A stretch of 64,000 nt of DNA from Bacteroides luti (GTDB lineage: Bacteria; Bacteroidota; Bacteroidia; Bacteroidales; Bacteroidaceae). The stretch is from the NCBI RefSeq assembly GCF_900128905.1, contig NZ_FQTV01000003.1, forward strand, positions 1 to 64,000, in the 5' to 3' direction. The notes below the pieces were generated by a model, which saw only the letters and a program-made list of their open reading frames with translations, had not been told where the DNA came from and did no database searches. Both the position numbers and the translations under genes were made by a program. Shown piece after piece: positions 45,301 through 54,053 of this stretch (positions are counted from its first letter, which is position 1; each line of letters starts with the position of its first letter).

Positions 45301-46452
45301 CTTTTCTACCTTCCTGCTGTCCAGATCGTACATATACAATCCGTCCATTAAGGTCGAAATCCATAAATGCTTTTCTTTATCAATCGCTACAGCCACTACA
45401 GACTTCTGTTTCACACATGAGCAAAGATAATTATTGTTATTGAATCGTTTTTTATAATTATAGCGAACAACATAACCTTGATCCACCGAACCAATCCACA
45501 AGTTTTTCTGCGAATCTGTAAACATTTTGCTTATTTTAAAATGCGGAACTTCAAATGGAAAACCATTCTCATCCTGATGAATTACAAAGCCTTCAATGTA
45601 ATTGTAGAGAAACATACCGTTCTCTGTCGTGTTTATTAGTAAACTGTTGTTCTCGTAAGGATATATATAATTGATGGTAGATTTAGACAATACCGGATGG
45701 TTTCTTATAACCTTCGGAACATCTATATATTTTCGTGTGCGTGTATCAAAAACCGACAAAGAGTTTTCTCCCACCAGCCATAACTCACCATTGTCCCGCA
45801 TATATGAGTAATAAACAGAATGTTTTGTAGGGATAGAATCTTCCAGTTTTATTGTAGAAGAATTATAACATCTCAAAGCTAGCGGATTAACAGCCCACAA
45901 CCTGTTATTATTGTCAATATAACATCTTCCACTAAAGGTTCCTTGTGGATCAAAAGCCTTGATAGCACAGTCAAATTGTTTTTTTTCAGAATTATATACA
46001 CAGAGCTGAAAAACCATATTCAGGAAAATCTTTCCATTTTTATCTTCCAGAAACTGCGTTCCGTTTTGGTTTGGAATGGTAATCGGTATTCGTTGAAAAT
46101 TATCTTTATCCGTATATAAACAAGCTCCATTAACTGTAGAAATCCATAGCCGGTTCTGCGAGTCCCGAAAAATATCCTGTATCTGGTTGTCAGGTAAATC
46201 AAGTGAGTCATCCGTACAGAAATATTGATGAAACTCATGTACATTATATTTATTCAGCCCCCTGAAAGTTCCTATCCAGATATGTCCCTGGGCATCTTCT
46301 GCGAAAGAAGATATCTTTTGATTGGAAATGTCATTCGCAATAACAGGGCTTGCAATAGCTGTTTTATTCTCATTCGCGTTCTCTTTTGGCCTACAAGAGG
46401 TAACATATATAAGGAAAAGTAATAACATAAAAAAAGAAAGTAACTTTTGCAT
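42388..46452 (-). CDS. hybrid two-component system sensor/regulator (HTCS)
   Basis: A 1354-residue one-piece sensor and regulator from the ATG at 46452; that start gives a lipoprotein-like or signal-anchor leader (MQKLLSFFM to VTSC), while a start 27 bases earlier does not improve it. A long periplasmic part holds Reg_prop-type propeller repeats (GHIWIGTFRGLNKY, RLWISTVNGACLY and others) and a Y_Y_Y domain. A membrane helix follows at about 775-797, then histidine kinase NISHEFRTPL (His832), ATPase NLLSNALKFTP and GTGIGLYYA, a receiver with phospho-acceptor Asp1154 in LILSDVVMPG, and an AraC-type HTH (about 1255-1354). Members sense oligosaccharides and switch on the neighbouring PUL. It is divergent from the carboxylesterase-susCD operon. 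Confidence 0.94.
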   Translation of the reverse strand: MQKLLSFFMLLLFLIYVTSCRPKENANENKTAIASPVIANDISNQKISSFAEDAQGHIWIGTFRGLNKYNVHEFHQYFCTDDSLDLPDNQIQDIFRDSQNRLWISTVNGACLYTDKDNFQRIPITIPNQNGTQFLEDKNGKIFLNMVFQLCVYNSEKKQFDCAIKAFDPQGTFSGRCYIDNNNRLWAVNPLALRCYNSSTIKLEDSIPTKHSVYYSYMRDNGELWLVGENSLSVFDTRTRKYIDVPKVIRNHPVLSKSTINYIYPYENNSLLINTTENGMFLYNYIEGFVIHQDENGFPFEVPHFKISKMFTDSQKNLWIGSVDQGYVVRYNYKKRFNNNNYLCSCVKQKSVVAVAIDKEKHLWISTLMDGLYMYDLDSRKVEKINMQKILPQDNQENHDVSYLFVDESNAIWMVVSSNKVMRCRYKNGMLQVEATYPILFPMCITQDRNNTIWVSTASQFVYALRQRETKFKPIQLYNKGFIFIPGMLPLSTGEILFAAFNNSMQLVDPNTWKPKELKISKEDIKSCIPRSVFIPTKLYEDTNGDIWIGTVSNGLMRYSPSTKRMYPISGISCTDISSIEEDRQGNIWVSTQYGLYKYDRTVGKFTSYYAADGIGGNQFYERTSCRLPNGALVFGGTHGLTVFDPIDVTFKRNIPLLFEDLKIHNKLIRPQNESCIDKHLSYKPDIHLDHDQNSFSISFAALDYCEYERVHYCYKLEGFDKYWIDAGNNREAYYANLPVGTFTFKVKITNNDKTIVEAENSLQIIVSPAPWATWWAYCIYFIVIAGVIYLLFSAYLRIKTEKEAALRAEQEKAQEQRVNKMNMSFFSNISHEFRTPLTMISGPVAQMCDSPEIKGENKKLLYIVQRSVDRMLKLVNQLMDFNKLENDTLRLKVKRMDVISILQQLTDVFKVNAQNKNITLSTFGLEDSFILWLDEDKVDKIMGNLLSNALKFTPIGGKIDIDFDVITRDDALKQFSLTDKDVDIQYIKVTVTDTGKGIPENQMEKIFIKYYQVEDQSEGTYNWGTGIGLYYARSLAELHHGYLKASNRKVGNGAIFTLILPINEISYTEEERSVEQGTQEDVFPLSDKKPYKQVENLNSTGKQQTLLVVDDDTEVAYYLKAMLSSYYNVICRFDANSALEAINEEVPDLILSDVVMPGVDGYQLCRQIKEDLLLCHIPVILVTAKTTVENQVEGLDIGADAYVTKPFDPNYLLALIKSQLKNREKIRNILGSTTQTNNISKNVLSPQDNAFMTDLYHLMESELSNTELDIVHMTARLKISRTKLYYKIKGLTGENPGVFFKKYKLNRAAELISEGKYTISEIADMTGFTTLSHFSVTFKKHFGIVPSEYKGIN

Positions 46453-46552
46453 AGTGTGTTCTAAGGTTAATGAGTACACAAATATAGATATAAGAAGAGT
46501 ACGGACAAAAACAAATAAGAGCTGAATTCAGCAGAAAAAGTATTTTCTAACA

Positions 46553-46636
46553 GGTTTTGAACACAGAGATAAACATTTGAACAAATAAAAAAGCGGTTTT
46601 GAACGCAGAGACAAATCTTTCAAACACATCAAAAAC
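46553..46636 (+). repeat. tandem 42-bp repeat, possible regulator binding sites
   Basis: GGTTTTGAAC begins at 46553 and again at 46595, exactly 42 bp apart, about four helical turns. The first 21 bases of the two units (46553-46573, 46595-46615) differ at only two positions; similarity continues more weakly to the unit ends. The repeat lies between the divergent HTCS gene and the PUL operon, upstream of a possible -7 box, so binding of the HTCS AraC domain is an attractive reading. Confidence 0.5.
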
Positions 46637-46656
46637 TCGTTCTCTAAAGAATAAGA

Positions 46657-46664
46657 TAATATTG
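46657..46664 (+). promoter_or_regulatory. possible -7 box of the PUL operon
   Basis: TAATATTG matches TAnnTTTG with one mismatch and lies 29 bases before the carboxylesterase start codon, just downstream of the 42-bp repeats. There is no good -33 box, which would fit a promoter that needs an activator. Confidence 0.35.
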
Positions 46665-46693
46665 CAAGTGTAAAAACCATAACTAATACATAT

Positions 46694-48349
46694 ATGAAAA
46701 AACAATTTCTATCAGTCATTGCGTTCACTTCTTTACTACTTGTCTATTGTTGTGGAGTAGCGATAGCAAGTAAGCAACCATCACAAACAGATTCAGGAGA
46801 AATAACAGCTTCATCCCAAACAGCAGTAACTCAAACTGAATCGGGAAAGGTTTCAGGATACATCGAAGAAGGTGTATACATCTATAAAGGTATTCCTTAC
46901 GCAAAAGCAGAGCGCTTTATGCCGCCAACAGCGCCTGACAAATGGGAAGGAATACGTAGTTCACGCTCTTACGGTCCTACTTGTCCTCAAGGTAAACGCA
47001 TGGGGTGGTACAGTGATGAACAGGCATTTGCGTTTCATTGGGACGACGGTTACCCCGATGAAAATTGTCTACGATTAAATATCTGGACAACCGGATTGAA
47101 CGATGGTAAGAAACGCCCCGTTATGGTATGGCTACATGGAGGTGGTTACTCAGCTGGTTCCGGACAGGAACTTCCATCCTATGACGGTACAAATCTTTCT
47201 AAAAAAGGTGATGTAGTAGTAGTTACATTAAACCATCGTCTTAATGTTCTGGGGTTCTTAGACCTGTCCGCTTATGGTGATAAATTTGCAAAATCCGGAA
47301 ATGTCGGACTACTGGATTTAATAGCAGCGCTTCAATGGGTAAACAAAAACATAGCCTCCTTTGGAGGAGATGCATCTAATGTTACAATATTCGGACAATC
47401 TGGCGGTGGTGGTAAAGTTTCTACGTTACTAGCTACTCCTGCTGCGGATAAATTATTTCATAAAGCAATTGTAGAAAGCGGATCCATGCTACGCACAATG
47501 GAATCCCGGTATTCACGTCGCATTGGTACTGCCGTTGTTGAAGAGCTGGGACTGAAACCTTCGCAGATCGACGAAATTCAGAAAATACCTTATGACAGAC
47601 TACTCTCAGCTGGCGAAAAGGCTATAGTCAAAGTACGTGCAGAGGCTGATAAAGAAGGAGTTTCTTCCTTTATATTTGGCTGGGCACCAACAGTAGACGG
47701 AGATGTGCTGCCTACTCAACCTTTTGATCCACAAGCACCGGCACAATCCCGTAATATACCTATGATTATCGGAACAACACAAAATGAATTTACAATGAGT
47801 ACATATGTACCTGCTATGCGCTCAATCACTAAAGAACAAGCTGTTGAAAACCTTAAGAAAAAATATGGAGATCGTATGGACGACTTCCTTAAAGCATTCC
47901 AAAAAGCGTATCCGAACTATCAGCCAAAAGATTTGATTGATGTTGATTTTATATTCAGACCTAGTGCAGTAGCCCAAGCAAAGCTAAAAACAGATCAACA
48001 CGGTGCACCGGTTTATATGTATATGTTCGCCTGGGAATCACCGGTACTCGATGGTATGTTCCGCAGTACACACTGCATGGAAATTCCCTTTGTTTTCAAT
48101 AATATAGTTCGTCATGCCAGCATAACCGGAGGTGGCAAATCTGCGCAATTATTAAGTGACAAAATGAGTAGTGCCTGGATAAATTTTGCAAGAACCGGTA
48201 ATCCCAATGTAAAAGGCTTACCGAAATGGGAACCTTATACTCAGGAAAAAGGTGCCACGATGTTTTTCAATAATACATGTGAAATGAAATATAACCACGA
48301 CAAGGATTTACTGGATATAATCATGGCATTTCCAACCCGGGGATTTTAA
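46694..48349 (+). CDS. carboxylesterase type B family protein
   Basis: A 551-residue secreted alpha/beta-hydrolase. The N-terminus is a signal peptide (Cys-rich around VYCCG) and a Ser/Thr/Gln-rich stretch to about residue 52. The catalytic nucleophile is Ser236 in FGQSGGGGK; the oxyanion stretch is WLHGGGYSAGSG; later ENEFTM and the STHCMEIPFVF region supply the acid and histidine (H in THCMEIPF). Such enzymes cleave esters of alcohols or acyl groups. As first gene of the PUL operon it may remove acyl or aromatic groups from the glycan, in the periplasm or at the surface. The family is secure; the natural ester is unknown. Confidence 0.87.
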   Translation: MKKQFLSVIAFTSLLLVYCCGVAIASKQPSQTDSGEITASSQTAVTQTESGKVSGYIEEGVYIYKGIPYAKAERFMPPTAPDKWEGIRSSRSYGPTCPQGKRMGWYSDEQAFAFHWDDGYPDENCLRLNIWTTGLNDGKKRPVMVWLHGGGYSAGSGQELPSYDGTNLSKKGDVVVVTLNHRLNVLGFLDLSAYGDKFAKSGNVGLLDLIAALQWVNKNIASFGGDASNVTIFGQSGGGGKVSTLLATPAADKLFHKAIVESGSMLRTMESRYSRRIGTAVVEELGLKPSQIDEIQKIPYDRLLSAGEKAIVKVRAEADKEGVSSFIFGWAPTVDGDVLPTQPFDPQAPAQSRNIPMIIGTTQNEFTMSTYVPAMRSITKEQAVENLKKKYGDRMDDFLKAFQKAYPNYQPKDLIDVDFIFRPSAVAQAKLKTDQHGAPVYMYMFAWESPVLDGMFRSTHCMEIPFVFNNIVRHASITGGGKSAQLLSDKMSSAWINFARTGNPNVKGLPKWEPYTQEKGATMFFNNTCEMKYNHDKDLLDIIMAFPTRGF

Positions 48350-48406
48350 AAACAAGCTCTTTTATTAACTACCAAATCTATAATAATAACTAATGAAAAC
48401 AAAACT

Positions 48407-51400
48407 ATGAAGCACAATGAAATGAAAAGGCTGACAGCCTTAATTCTTTTTCTTTTAATGGGCATACCTTTCTTGATGGCTCAAAAAACAGTAAAGGTAT
48501 CGGGAAAAATTACCGACGACTCTAATGAAACAATGATTGGGGTCAGTATAATGGAAAAAGGTACTAATAATGGTATCATAACAGATTTTAACGGCAATTA
48601 TTCGTTATTCGTGCATGAAGGTGCAACAATTGTATACTCATACATCGGATACATTACACAAGAGAAAAAGGCTGTTGCAGGAACAATGAACATTACAATG
48701 AAAGAAAATCAGAAAGTTCTGGAAGAAGTTGTAGTGGTCGGTTACGGCGTACAAAAGAAAAGCTCTGTTACCGGTGCCATTTCACAGGTAAAAACCGAGG
48801 ATATACAAAACCGCACCATCAGCAATGCTCAACAAGCATTACAAGGTAAAACAGCCGGTGTGCAGATTATTCAAACTTCTGCAGCTCCGGGTTCATCACC
48901 AACCATACGCATACGTGGATACTCCTCCAACGCGGCTTCCAGTCCTTTGTATGTGGTCGATGGTATCCGTTTATCTGATATTTCGGGTATTGATCCAAAC
49001 GATATCGCTTCAATGGAAGTATTAAAAGATGCGGCATCAGCAGCAATCTATGGTGCCGAAGCCGGCAATGGAGTTGTTCTTATCACAACTAAAAAAGGTA
49101 AATCCGGCGAAGGCAAAATTGCATACGATTTTCAATATTCAGTTCAATCGTTGGCACGTATTCCTAAGATGCTAAATTCTGAACAATACATCGATTATAT
49201 GGTTGAAGGTTCTACCTTTACAAGAGACTATTTACTAAAAAACTGGGATGGTGTCACAAATACCTCCTGGTCTGATGTCGCATTCGGAAATAGTCAGATG
49301 CAAAAACACAACTTAGCCTTCACAGGTGGCGGAGATAAAGGCAACTACTATCTATCATTGACTTATCTCGATAATAACGGTATTGTAAAAGGCAATGCTG
49401 ATACATATAACCGTATGACTGCTACTATTAATTCTGAATATCAGATTAAGAAATGGCTGAAAGTTGGAACAACTAATCAGATTGAAAAATATAATGTACG
49501 TACAGTTTCATCCAATAATGAGTACGGAAGTCTGCTTACCTCTATTTTGCAGCTCGACCCACTTACTCCAGATACTTATACCTATGAGAATCTGCCGGCT
49601 AACATGCTTACAGCCTTGAACGATGGCAAGCATTTGTTACAGGATGAAAACGGTAATTACTATGCCGTGTCCAAATTCCTGGCATGTGAGCAATATAATC
49701 CAATGATTATGCGCGACAATAACATTGACAGAAATAGTGGTTTCAATGTAAACGGTTCTATTTATGGAGACTTCAAGCCATTCAAAGACCTCACAATAAC
49801 ATCCCGTTTAGGATACCGTTTATCCGGAGCAAGAAGCTCAACAACTTCTTTACCTTTTTACGGGAACTCTGTGCAGAGCAAGGATTATCTGAGTCAAAGC
49901 GGTCAGTCTTCTACTTCAATCTATTATCAATGGGAAAATTTTGCTAATTATATGAAGAGTTTCGATAAACATACAGTCTCTGCTATGGTGGGTATGTCTT
50001 ATCAGGAATCCACTTATGATTATGTCAGCGGTAGTCTGTCGGCTAATGGAGAAGATGCATTGCAAAAGAACGATCCGTTATTTTATTATCTCAACTATGG
50101 GGCATCTTCTGCTACAAAAAGTGTGGGTGGTGAAAAAACCCGTTCTGCAAAAATGTCTTATTTTGGTCGTGTTGGCTATGATTATGCAGGGAAATATATG
50201 TTGCAGGCATCACTTCGGGCAGATGCTGCCGACCTTTCATTTTTACCATCAACAAATCGTTGGGGATACTTCCCTGCAGTCTCAGCAGGATGGTCTGTTT
50301 CCGAGGAAAAGTTTTTTATGCCTCTGAAAGAAAAAATAAACAGCTTAAAACTACGCGCAAGCTGGGGACAAAATGGTAGTCTTTCAGCATTAAGCGGTTA
50401 TCCTTACAGTACAGATATGACATCAAGTGGTATTTATCCTTTCACTCTGGAAAATTATTACATTACCGGTGCACGTCCTTCCACAATGGGTAATGAAAAA
50501 CTTAAGTGGGAAACATCTGAGCAGATCAACATTGGATTTGATGCTCGTTTTTTACGAAGCCGACTGACATTTGGTCTGGATTATTTTGACAAAAAGACGA
50601 AAGACTTATTGGTATGGAACACTACCCCATCATTAGCTATCGGTGGTAATACCTCACCTATGAATGCAGGCAATGTAAGTAATAAAGGTTTGGAATTTGA
50701 ATTGAGCTGGAGAGATCATATCCGCGATTTCAATTACAGCGTTCGTGCAAATTTAGCTACTTTAAAGAATAAAGTAACTTATATTGATCCTTCCATTAAT
50801 CGTATTGAGGGTACCAAATTTCACACAAGTTACGTAACTTACTTTGAAAAGGGATATCCTGTATACTATTTCAGAGGTTACAAATTCACAGGGGTTAATT
50901 CGGAGACTGGCGAGCCAACCTTTGCCGATTTAGACAAAAGCGGCGGACTCTCAGAAGGTGATATCTCATATATTGGCGATGCTATACCTGATTTTACTTA
51001 TGGTATTACACTTGCAGCATCCTGGAAAGGCTTTGATCTCACCATTTTTGGAACAGGATCACATGGAAATGACATTTTCAATTGCATCAATCGTCCGGAT
51101 TTCAAGGCTTCCAATAAATTAAAGGAAGTATTCTATGACAATCGCTGGACTGTTGATAATAAAGCAGGAACAGTACCTCGTGCTGGTGCTATGTTAATGG
51201 ATAAATATCAACTTTCCGATGCATTGGTATATGATGGATCATACTACAAAATCAAGCAAATTCAGTTTGGCTATTCTTTCCCTCAAAAATGGTTAAAGAA
51301 AATCTTTGTAAATAACCTCCGTATTTATGGCTCTTTAGACGACTTTATCACCTTTACCAGTTATCCGGGATTTGATCCGGAGGCTGCAGCAAGCACAACT

Positions 51401-51475
51401 TCAGGTATGGGTATTGATAAAGGTTCATATCCCTGTTCAAAGAAAGTTGTATTCGGTTTAAACATTGAATTTTAA
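48407..51475 (+). CDS. SusC-like TonB-dependent outer-membrane transporter
   Basis: A 1022-residue outer-membrane receptor. It has a signal peptide to about residue 26 (LMAQ), a carboxypeptidase-regulatory-like domain (VSGKITDDSNETMIGVSI onward) and the SusC hallmark EEVVVVGYGVQKKSSVTGA leading into the plug domain with RIRGYSSN and DAASAAIYGAEAGNGVVLI. A long 22-strand barrel follows, ending in VVFGLNIEF with a terminal aromatic residue. It imports oligosaccharides with the SusD-like partner encoded 22 bases downstream. The assignment is very secure; the substrate is not visible in the sequence. Confidence 0.95.
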   Translation: MKHNEMKRLTALILFLLMGIPFLMAQKTVKVSGKITDDSNETMIGVSIMEKGTNNGIITDFNGNYSLFVHEGATIVYSYIGYITQEKKAVAGTMNITMKENQKVLEEVVVVGYGVQKKSSVTGAISQVKTEDIQNRTISNAQQALQGKTAGVQIIQTSAAPGSSPTIRIRGYSSNAASSPLYVVDGIRLSDISGIDPNDIASMEVLKDAASAAIYGAEAGNGVVLITTKKGKSGEGKIAYDFQYSVQSLARIPKMLNSEQYIDYMVEGSTFTRDYLLKNWDGVTNTSWSDVAFGNSQMQKHNLAFTGGGDKGNYYLSLTYLDNNGIVKGNADTYNRMTATINSEYQIKKWLKVGTTNQIEKYNVRTVSSNNEYGSLLTSILQLDPLTPDTYTYENLPANMLTALNDGKHLLQDENGNYYAVSKFLACEQYNPMIMRDNNIDRNSGFNVNGSIYGDFKPFKDLTITSRLGYRLSGARSSTTSLPFYGNSVQSKDYLSQSGQSSTSIYYQWENFANYMKSFDKHTVSAMVGMSYQESTYDYVSGSLSANGEDALQKNDPLFYYLNYGASSATKSVGGEKTRSAKMSYFGRVGYDYAGKYMLQASLRADAADLSFLPSTNRWGYFPAVSAGWSVSEEKFFMPLKEKINSLKLRASWGQNGSLSALSGYPYSTDMTSSGIYPFTLENYYITGARPSTMGNEKLKWETSEQINIGFDARFLRSRLTFGLDYFDKKTKDLLVWNTTPSLAIGGNTSPMNAGNVSNKGLEFELSWRDHIRDFNYSVRANLATLKNKVTYIDPSINRIEGTKFHTSYVTYFEKGYPVYYFRGYKFTGVNSETGEPTFADLDKSGGLSEGDISYIGDAIPDFTYGITLAASWKGFDLTIFGTGSHGNDIFNCINRPDFKASNKLKEVFYDNRWTVDNKAGTVPRAGAMLMDKYQLSDALVYDGSYYKIKQIQFGYSFPQKWLKKIFVNNLRIYGSLDDFITFTSYPGFDPEAAASTTSGMGIDKGSYPCSKKVVFGLNIEF

Positions 51476-51497
51476 TTAACCTTTAACGAATAATAAT

Positions 51498-53066
51498 ATG
51501 AAAACGAAATATTTATATCTATTGCTAATAAGCCTTCTTTCTGTTGTAGGTACCGGTTGCGAGGACCGTTTAGACATACTAAAGCATGGCAACTTAGGTG
51601 CAGAAGAAAGTTTCTATAAAACGGATGACGATGCACAACAAGCTTCTGCAAATCTTTACAGTAGTGTACGAAGTCAGTATTTTAACTGGTTCTTTACCAA
51701 AAACATGCTTTCCGATGATGTTTGGTGTGGTGGTGGTTCGCGTGGTGACAATGCTTCCATGGAGAAGCTGAATGAATACAATTTTGGAACAGACCATTCA
51801 ATGATTGAAAGTTTGTATTCCGGTCTTTATAATATCATTTATAATGCCAACCTTATTATAGATAAGATCGAAGCAAACTCTGAAGTAAAGCAGCGGGCTA
51901 TTGCCGAAGCTAAATTCTTCCGTGCCTGGGCACATTTTGAGTTGGTCACCATGTTTGGAACAGCCCCTACTATTGATCATCTGTTACAATCAAATGAATA
52001 TCGTCAAAGTAACGGAACTCCTGAAGTTACTTGGAAACTAATAGAAAGTGATTTAAATGAAGCGATAGGTTCCGGGGCATTGCCTTCCAAGAGTGATGTA
52101 AACGACCAGACAACCAGCATACGTATTACTAAAGAGGTGGCAGAAGCCTATCTCGGAAAAGCACAACTATTTCAGGGTAAATATTCAGAATCTGCTGCAA
52201 CCTTAGACAAAGTAATTGAATCTGCCAAATATAGTCTATATCAAGGAGGTTATGACAAACTGCTCCATGCTGTAGCAAATAATAGTTGTGAATCTATGTT
52301 TGAATGTCAGATGCGTAACGATCCAGAAAAAATATGGTCTATATTCACCATGTTGCATATTATGCAAGGCTGGCGTACCGACAAATTGAATTACAGTACC
52401 GGTGCTAAGGCATATATTGCAACAGGAACCTACGGATTTGCTAACCCACGTAAAGATCTTTACGATGCATTTGTAGCCATGGAAGGTAAAAATGGTTATC
52501 GTCTAAATTGCACCATACACACATATGAACAAATGGAGAATGCAGGAATCACCTTGCAAAGTGGCGCTTACTTATATGGTTGTGAAGGATATTTCATGTG
52601 GAAAAATCGTCCGTTAAAAGAAGATTGTGTACAAGATTTTCCAGGATTTCAGTCTTTACAGTATATCAATCTGCGTATCATGCGTTATGCCGAAGTATTG
52701 CTAATGGCAGCAGAAGCTCATATTAAAGGTGGCGTTAGTCAGGCTAAAGCTTTAAAATATATCAATGAAGTACGTACCCGTGCTCAATTACCAGCATTAA
52801 CTTCCGTTTCGTTGGATGACGTAAAGAAAGAAAAACGTCTGGAACTTTGTCTGGAAAGTGTACGCTATCAGGATTTAATCCGCTGGGGAGACGCTTCATC
52901 TGTTATGGGTGAACAAGGTAAACAAGTTCCAAGCTATTCAGCTAAGGGCATTGAATACTTAAATAAAAATACTATCTTTGGTTTCAAAGAAAAACATAAA
53001 TTATTACCAATCCCTGCAAAGGAATTACGAGTAAATCCAAATATGCATCAGAATAATAACTGGTAA
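51498..53066 (+). CDS. SusD-like surface glycan-binding lipoprotein
   Basis: A 522-residue SusD/RagB-family lipoprotein with lipobox VGTGC (Cys21). The family marks are the helical repeat region with YNIIYNANLIIDKIE, AEAKFFRAWAHFELVTMFG, the TPR-like GKAQLFQGKYSESAATLDKV, the LRIMRYAEVLLMAAEAH segment and the C-terminal KKEKRLELCLESVRYQDLIRWG. It caps the SusC barrel and binds the glycan. It is the second half of the transporter pair in this PUL. Confidence 0.95.
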   Translation: MKTKYLYLLLISLLSVVGTGCEDRLDILKHGNLGAEESFYKTDDDAQQASANLYSSVRSQYFNWFFTKNMLSDDVWCGGGSRGDNASMEKLNEYNFGTDHSMIESLYSGLYNIIYNANLIIDKIEANSEVKQRAIAEAKFFRAWAHFELVTMFGTAPTIDHLLQSNEYRQSNGTPEVTWKLIESDLNEAIGSGALPSKSDVNDQTTSIRITKEVAEAYLGKAQLFQGKYSESAATLDKVIESAKYSLYQGGYDKLLHAVANNSCESMFECQMRNDPEKIWSIFTMLHIMQGWRTDKLNYSTGAKAYIATGTYGFANPRKDLYDAFVAMEGKNGYRLNCTIHTYEQMENAGITLQSGAYLYGCEGYFMWKNRPLKEDCVQDFPGFQSLQYINLRIMRYAEVLLMAAEAHIKGGVSQAKALKYINEVRTRAQLPALTSVSLDDVKKEKRLELCLESVRYQDLIRWGDASSVMGEQGKQVPSYSAKGIEYLNKNTIFGFKEKHKLLPIPAKELRVNPNMHQNNNW

Positions 53067-53090
53067 TCTTTATTTAAAAACAGAATAGTT

Positions 53091-54014
53091 ATGAAAACAA
53101 TAAATTCATTATTTATATTGTATGTGTTATGTCTTCTGACAGCCTGTAATGAAAATGCGCTGGATTCGCTTTCGGGTAAATATGCAATGGATGGCTATAC
53201 TTTCAACAAGGTTGAAAATCAGACAACAGATAAACTTAAAAAGGGGGTTAAGGCTATCAATATGACACTCACCGATGCATCTGGAAATTCGCTGGCACTC
53301 CGTTTAGGAAGTGACGAATGGATACTACCTGCAGGGACTTATGTATACGCTAATACAGTTTCCGCCGGCAAACAATATTCGGCAACACTGAATGGTAATG
53401 TGAATATAACTGCAGGTGATATAGACGTGGCAATCATAAATGGACAGTACTTAATAAATGGTTTGCTGACAACTTCCACAGGTCAACGCTTCAGATTTAA
53501 TTATAGGGGAACTACTACTTTTACAGTAGGAGTAGATGATCCCGAAGCCAGTGGTTATACTGTAATTATGTCAACTTCAGCCGTATCAGTTACAGATTGG
53601 ACAACCGGTAAAACAACTAATTATCCTGAATTGACAAAATACACGTTTACAGTCAGTGATCCAAATGGTCAGGAAGTTGCTTCATTAAATGCAATAAATA
53701 AAGCCAATGCCAATATCAGCGAAGTAACAGGGACATATACTATTCAAGGAAGTCCAACAACAAGCTGGTTGATGGACAGTGGCTGGGTACTGTCACAATA
53801 TAATATGGCTGGTGGATCTTACTATACAGATGCAAACAAAGTCAAACAATACATTACAGCTGGAAAAATTACAATTTCTGCTGTACAAGGTATAGAAGGT
53901 GATATGCTGTATAGCTTTTCAGGTAGTGAATTAACAACCTCAACCAATAAAGACGTTCTGGGAACAGGGACCTTTAATTATAAATACGCAAATTTATCAA
54001 TCAAAGGAAATTAG
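53091..54014 (+). CDS. PUL surface lipoprotein with two repeated beta domains
   Basis: A 307-residue lipoprotein with lipobox LLTAC (Cys19). Residues ~25-145 and ~155-307 look like two related beta domains, each with a T-V/L-x-D-x-S/N-G strand, an xxWxLxxG segment (EWILPAGTY; GWVLSQYNMAGGSYY) and an ITAGxI strand. I do not recognise the family. Its place directly after susD (24-base gap) is where Bacteroidota PULs usually encode surface glycan-binding proteins such as SusE/SusF relatives, so a glycan-binding role is likely. No catalytic motif is seen. Confidence 0.72.
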   Translation: MKTINSLFILYVLCLLTACNENALDSLSGKYAMDGYTFNKVENQTTDKLKKGVKAINMTLTDASGNSLALRLGSDEWILPAGTYVYANTVSAGKQYSATLNGNVNITAGDIDVAIINGQYLINGLLTTSTGQRFRFNYRGTTTFTVGVDDPEASGYTVIMSTSAVSVTDWTTGKTTNYPELTKYTFTVSDPNGQEVASLNAINKANANISEVTGTYTIQGSPTTSWLMDSGWVLSQYNMAGGSYYTDANKVKQYITAGKITISAVQGIEGDMLYSFSGSELTTSTNKDVLGTGTFNYKYANLSIKGN

Positions 54015-54053
54015 GAAAAAAAAGAAATTTATTAATTTAATTATAAAAGTATC

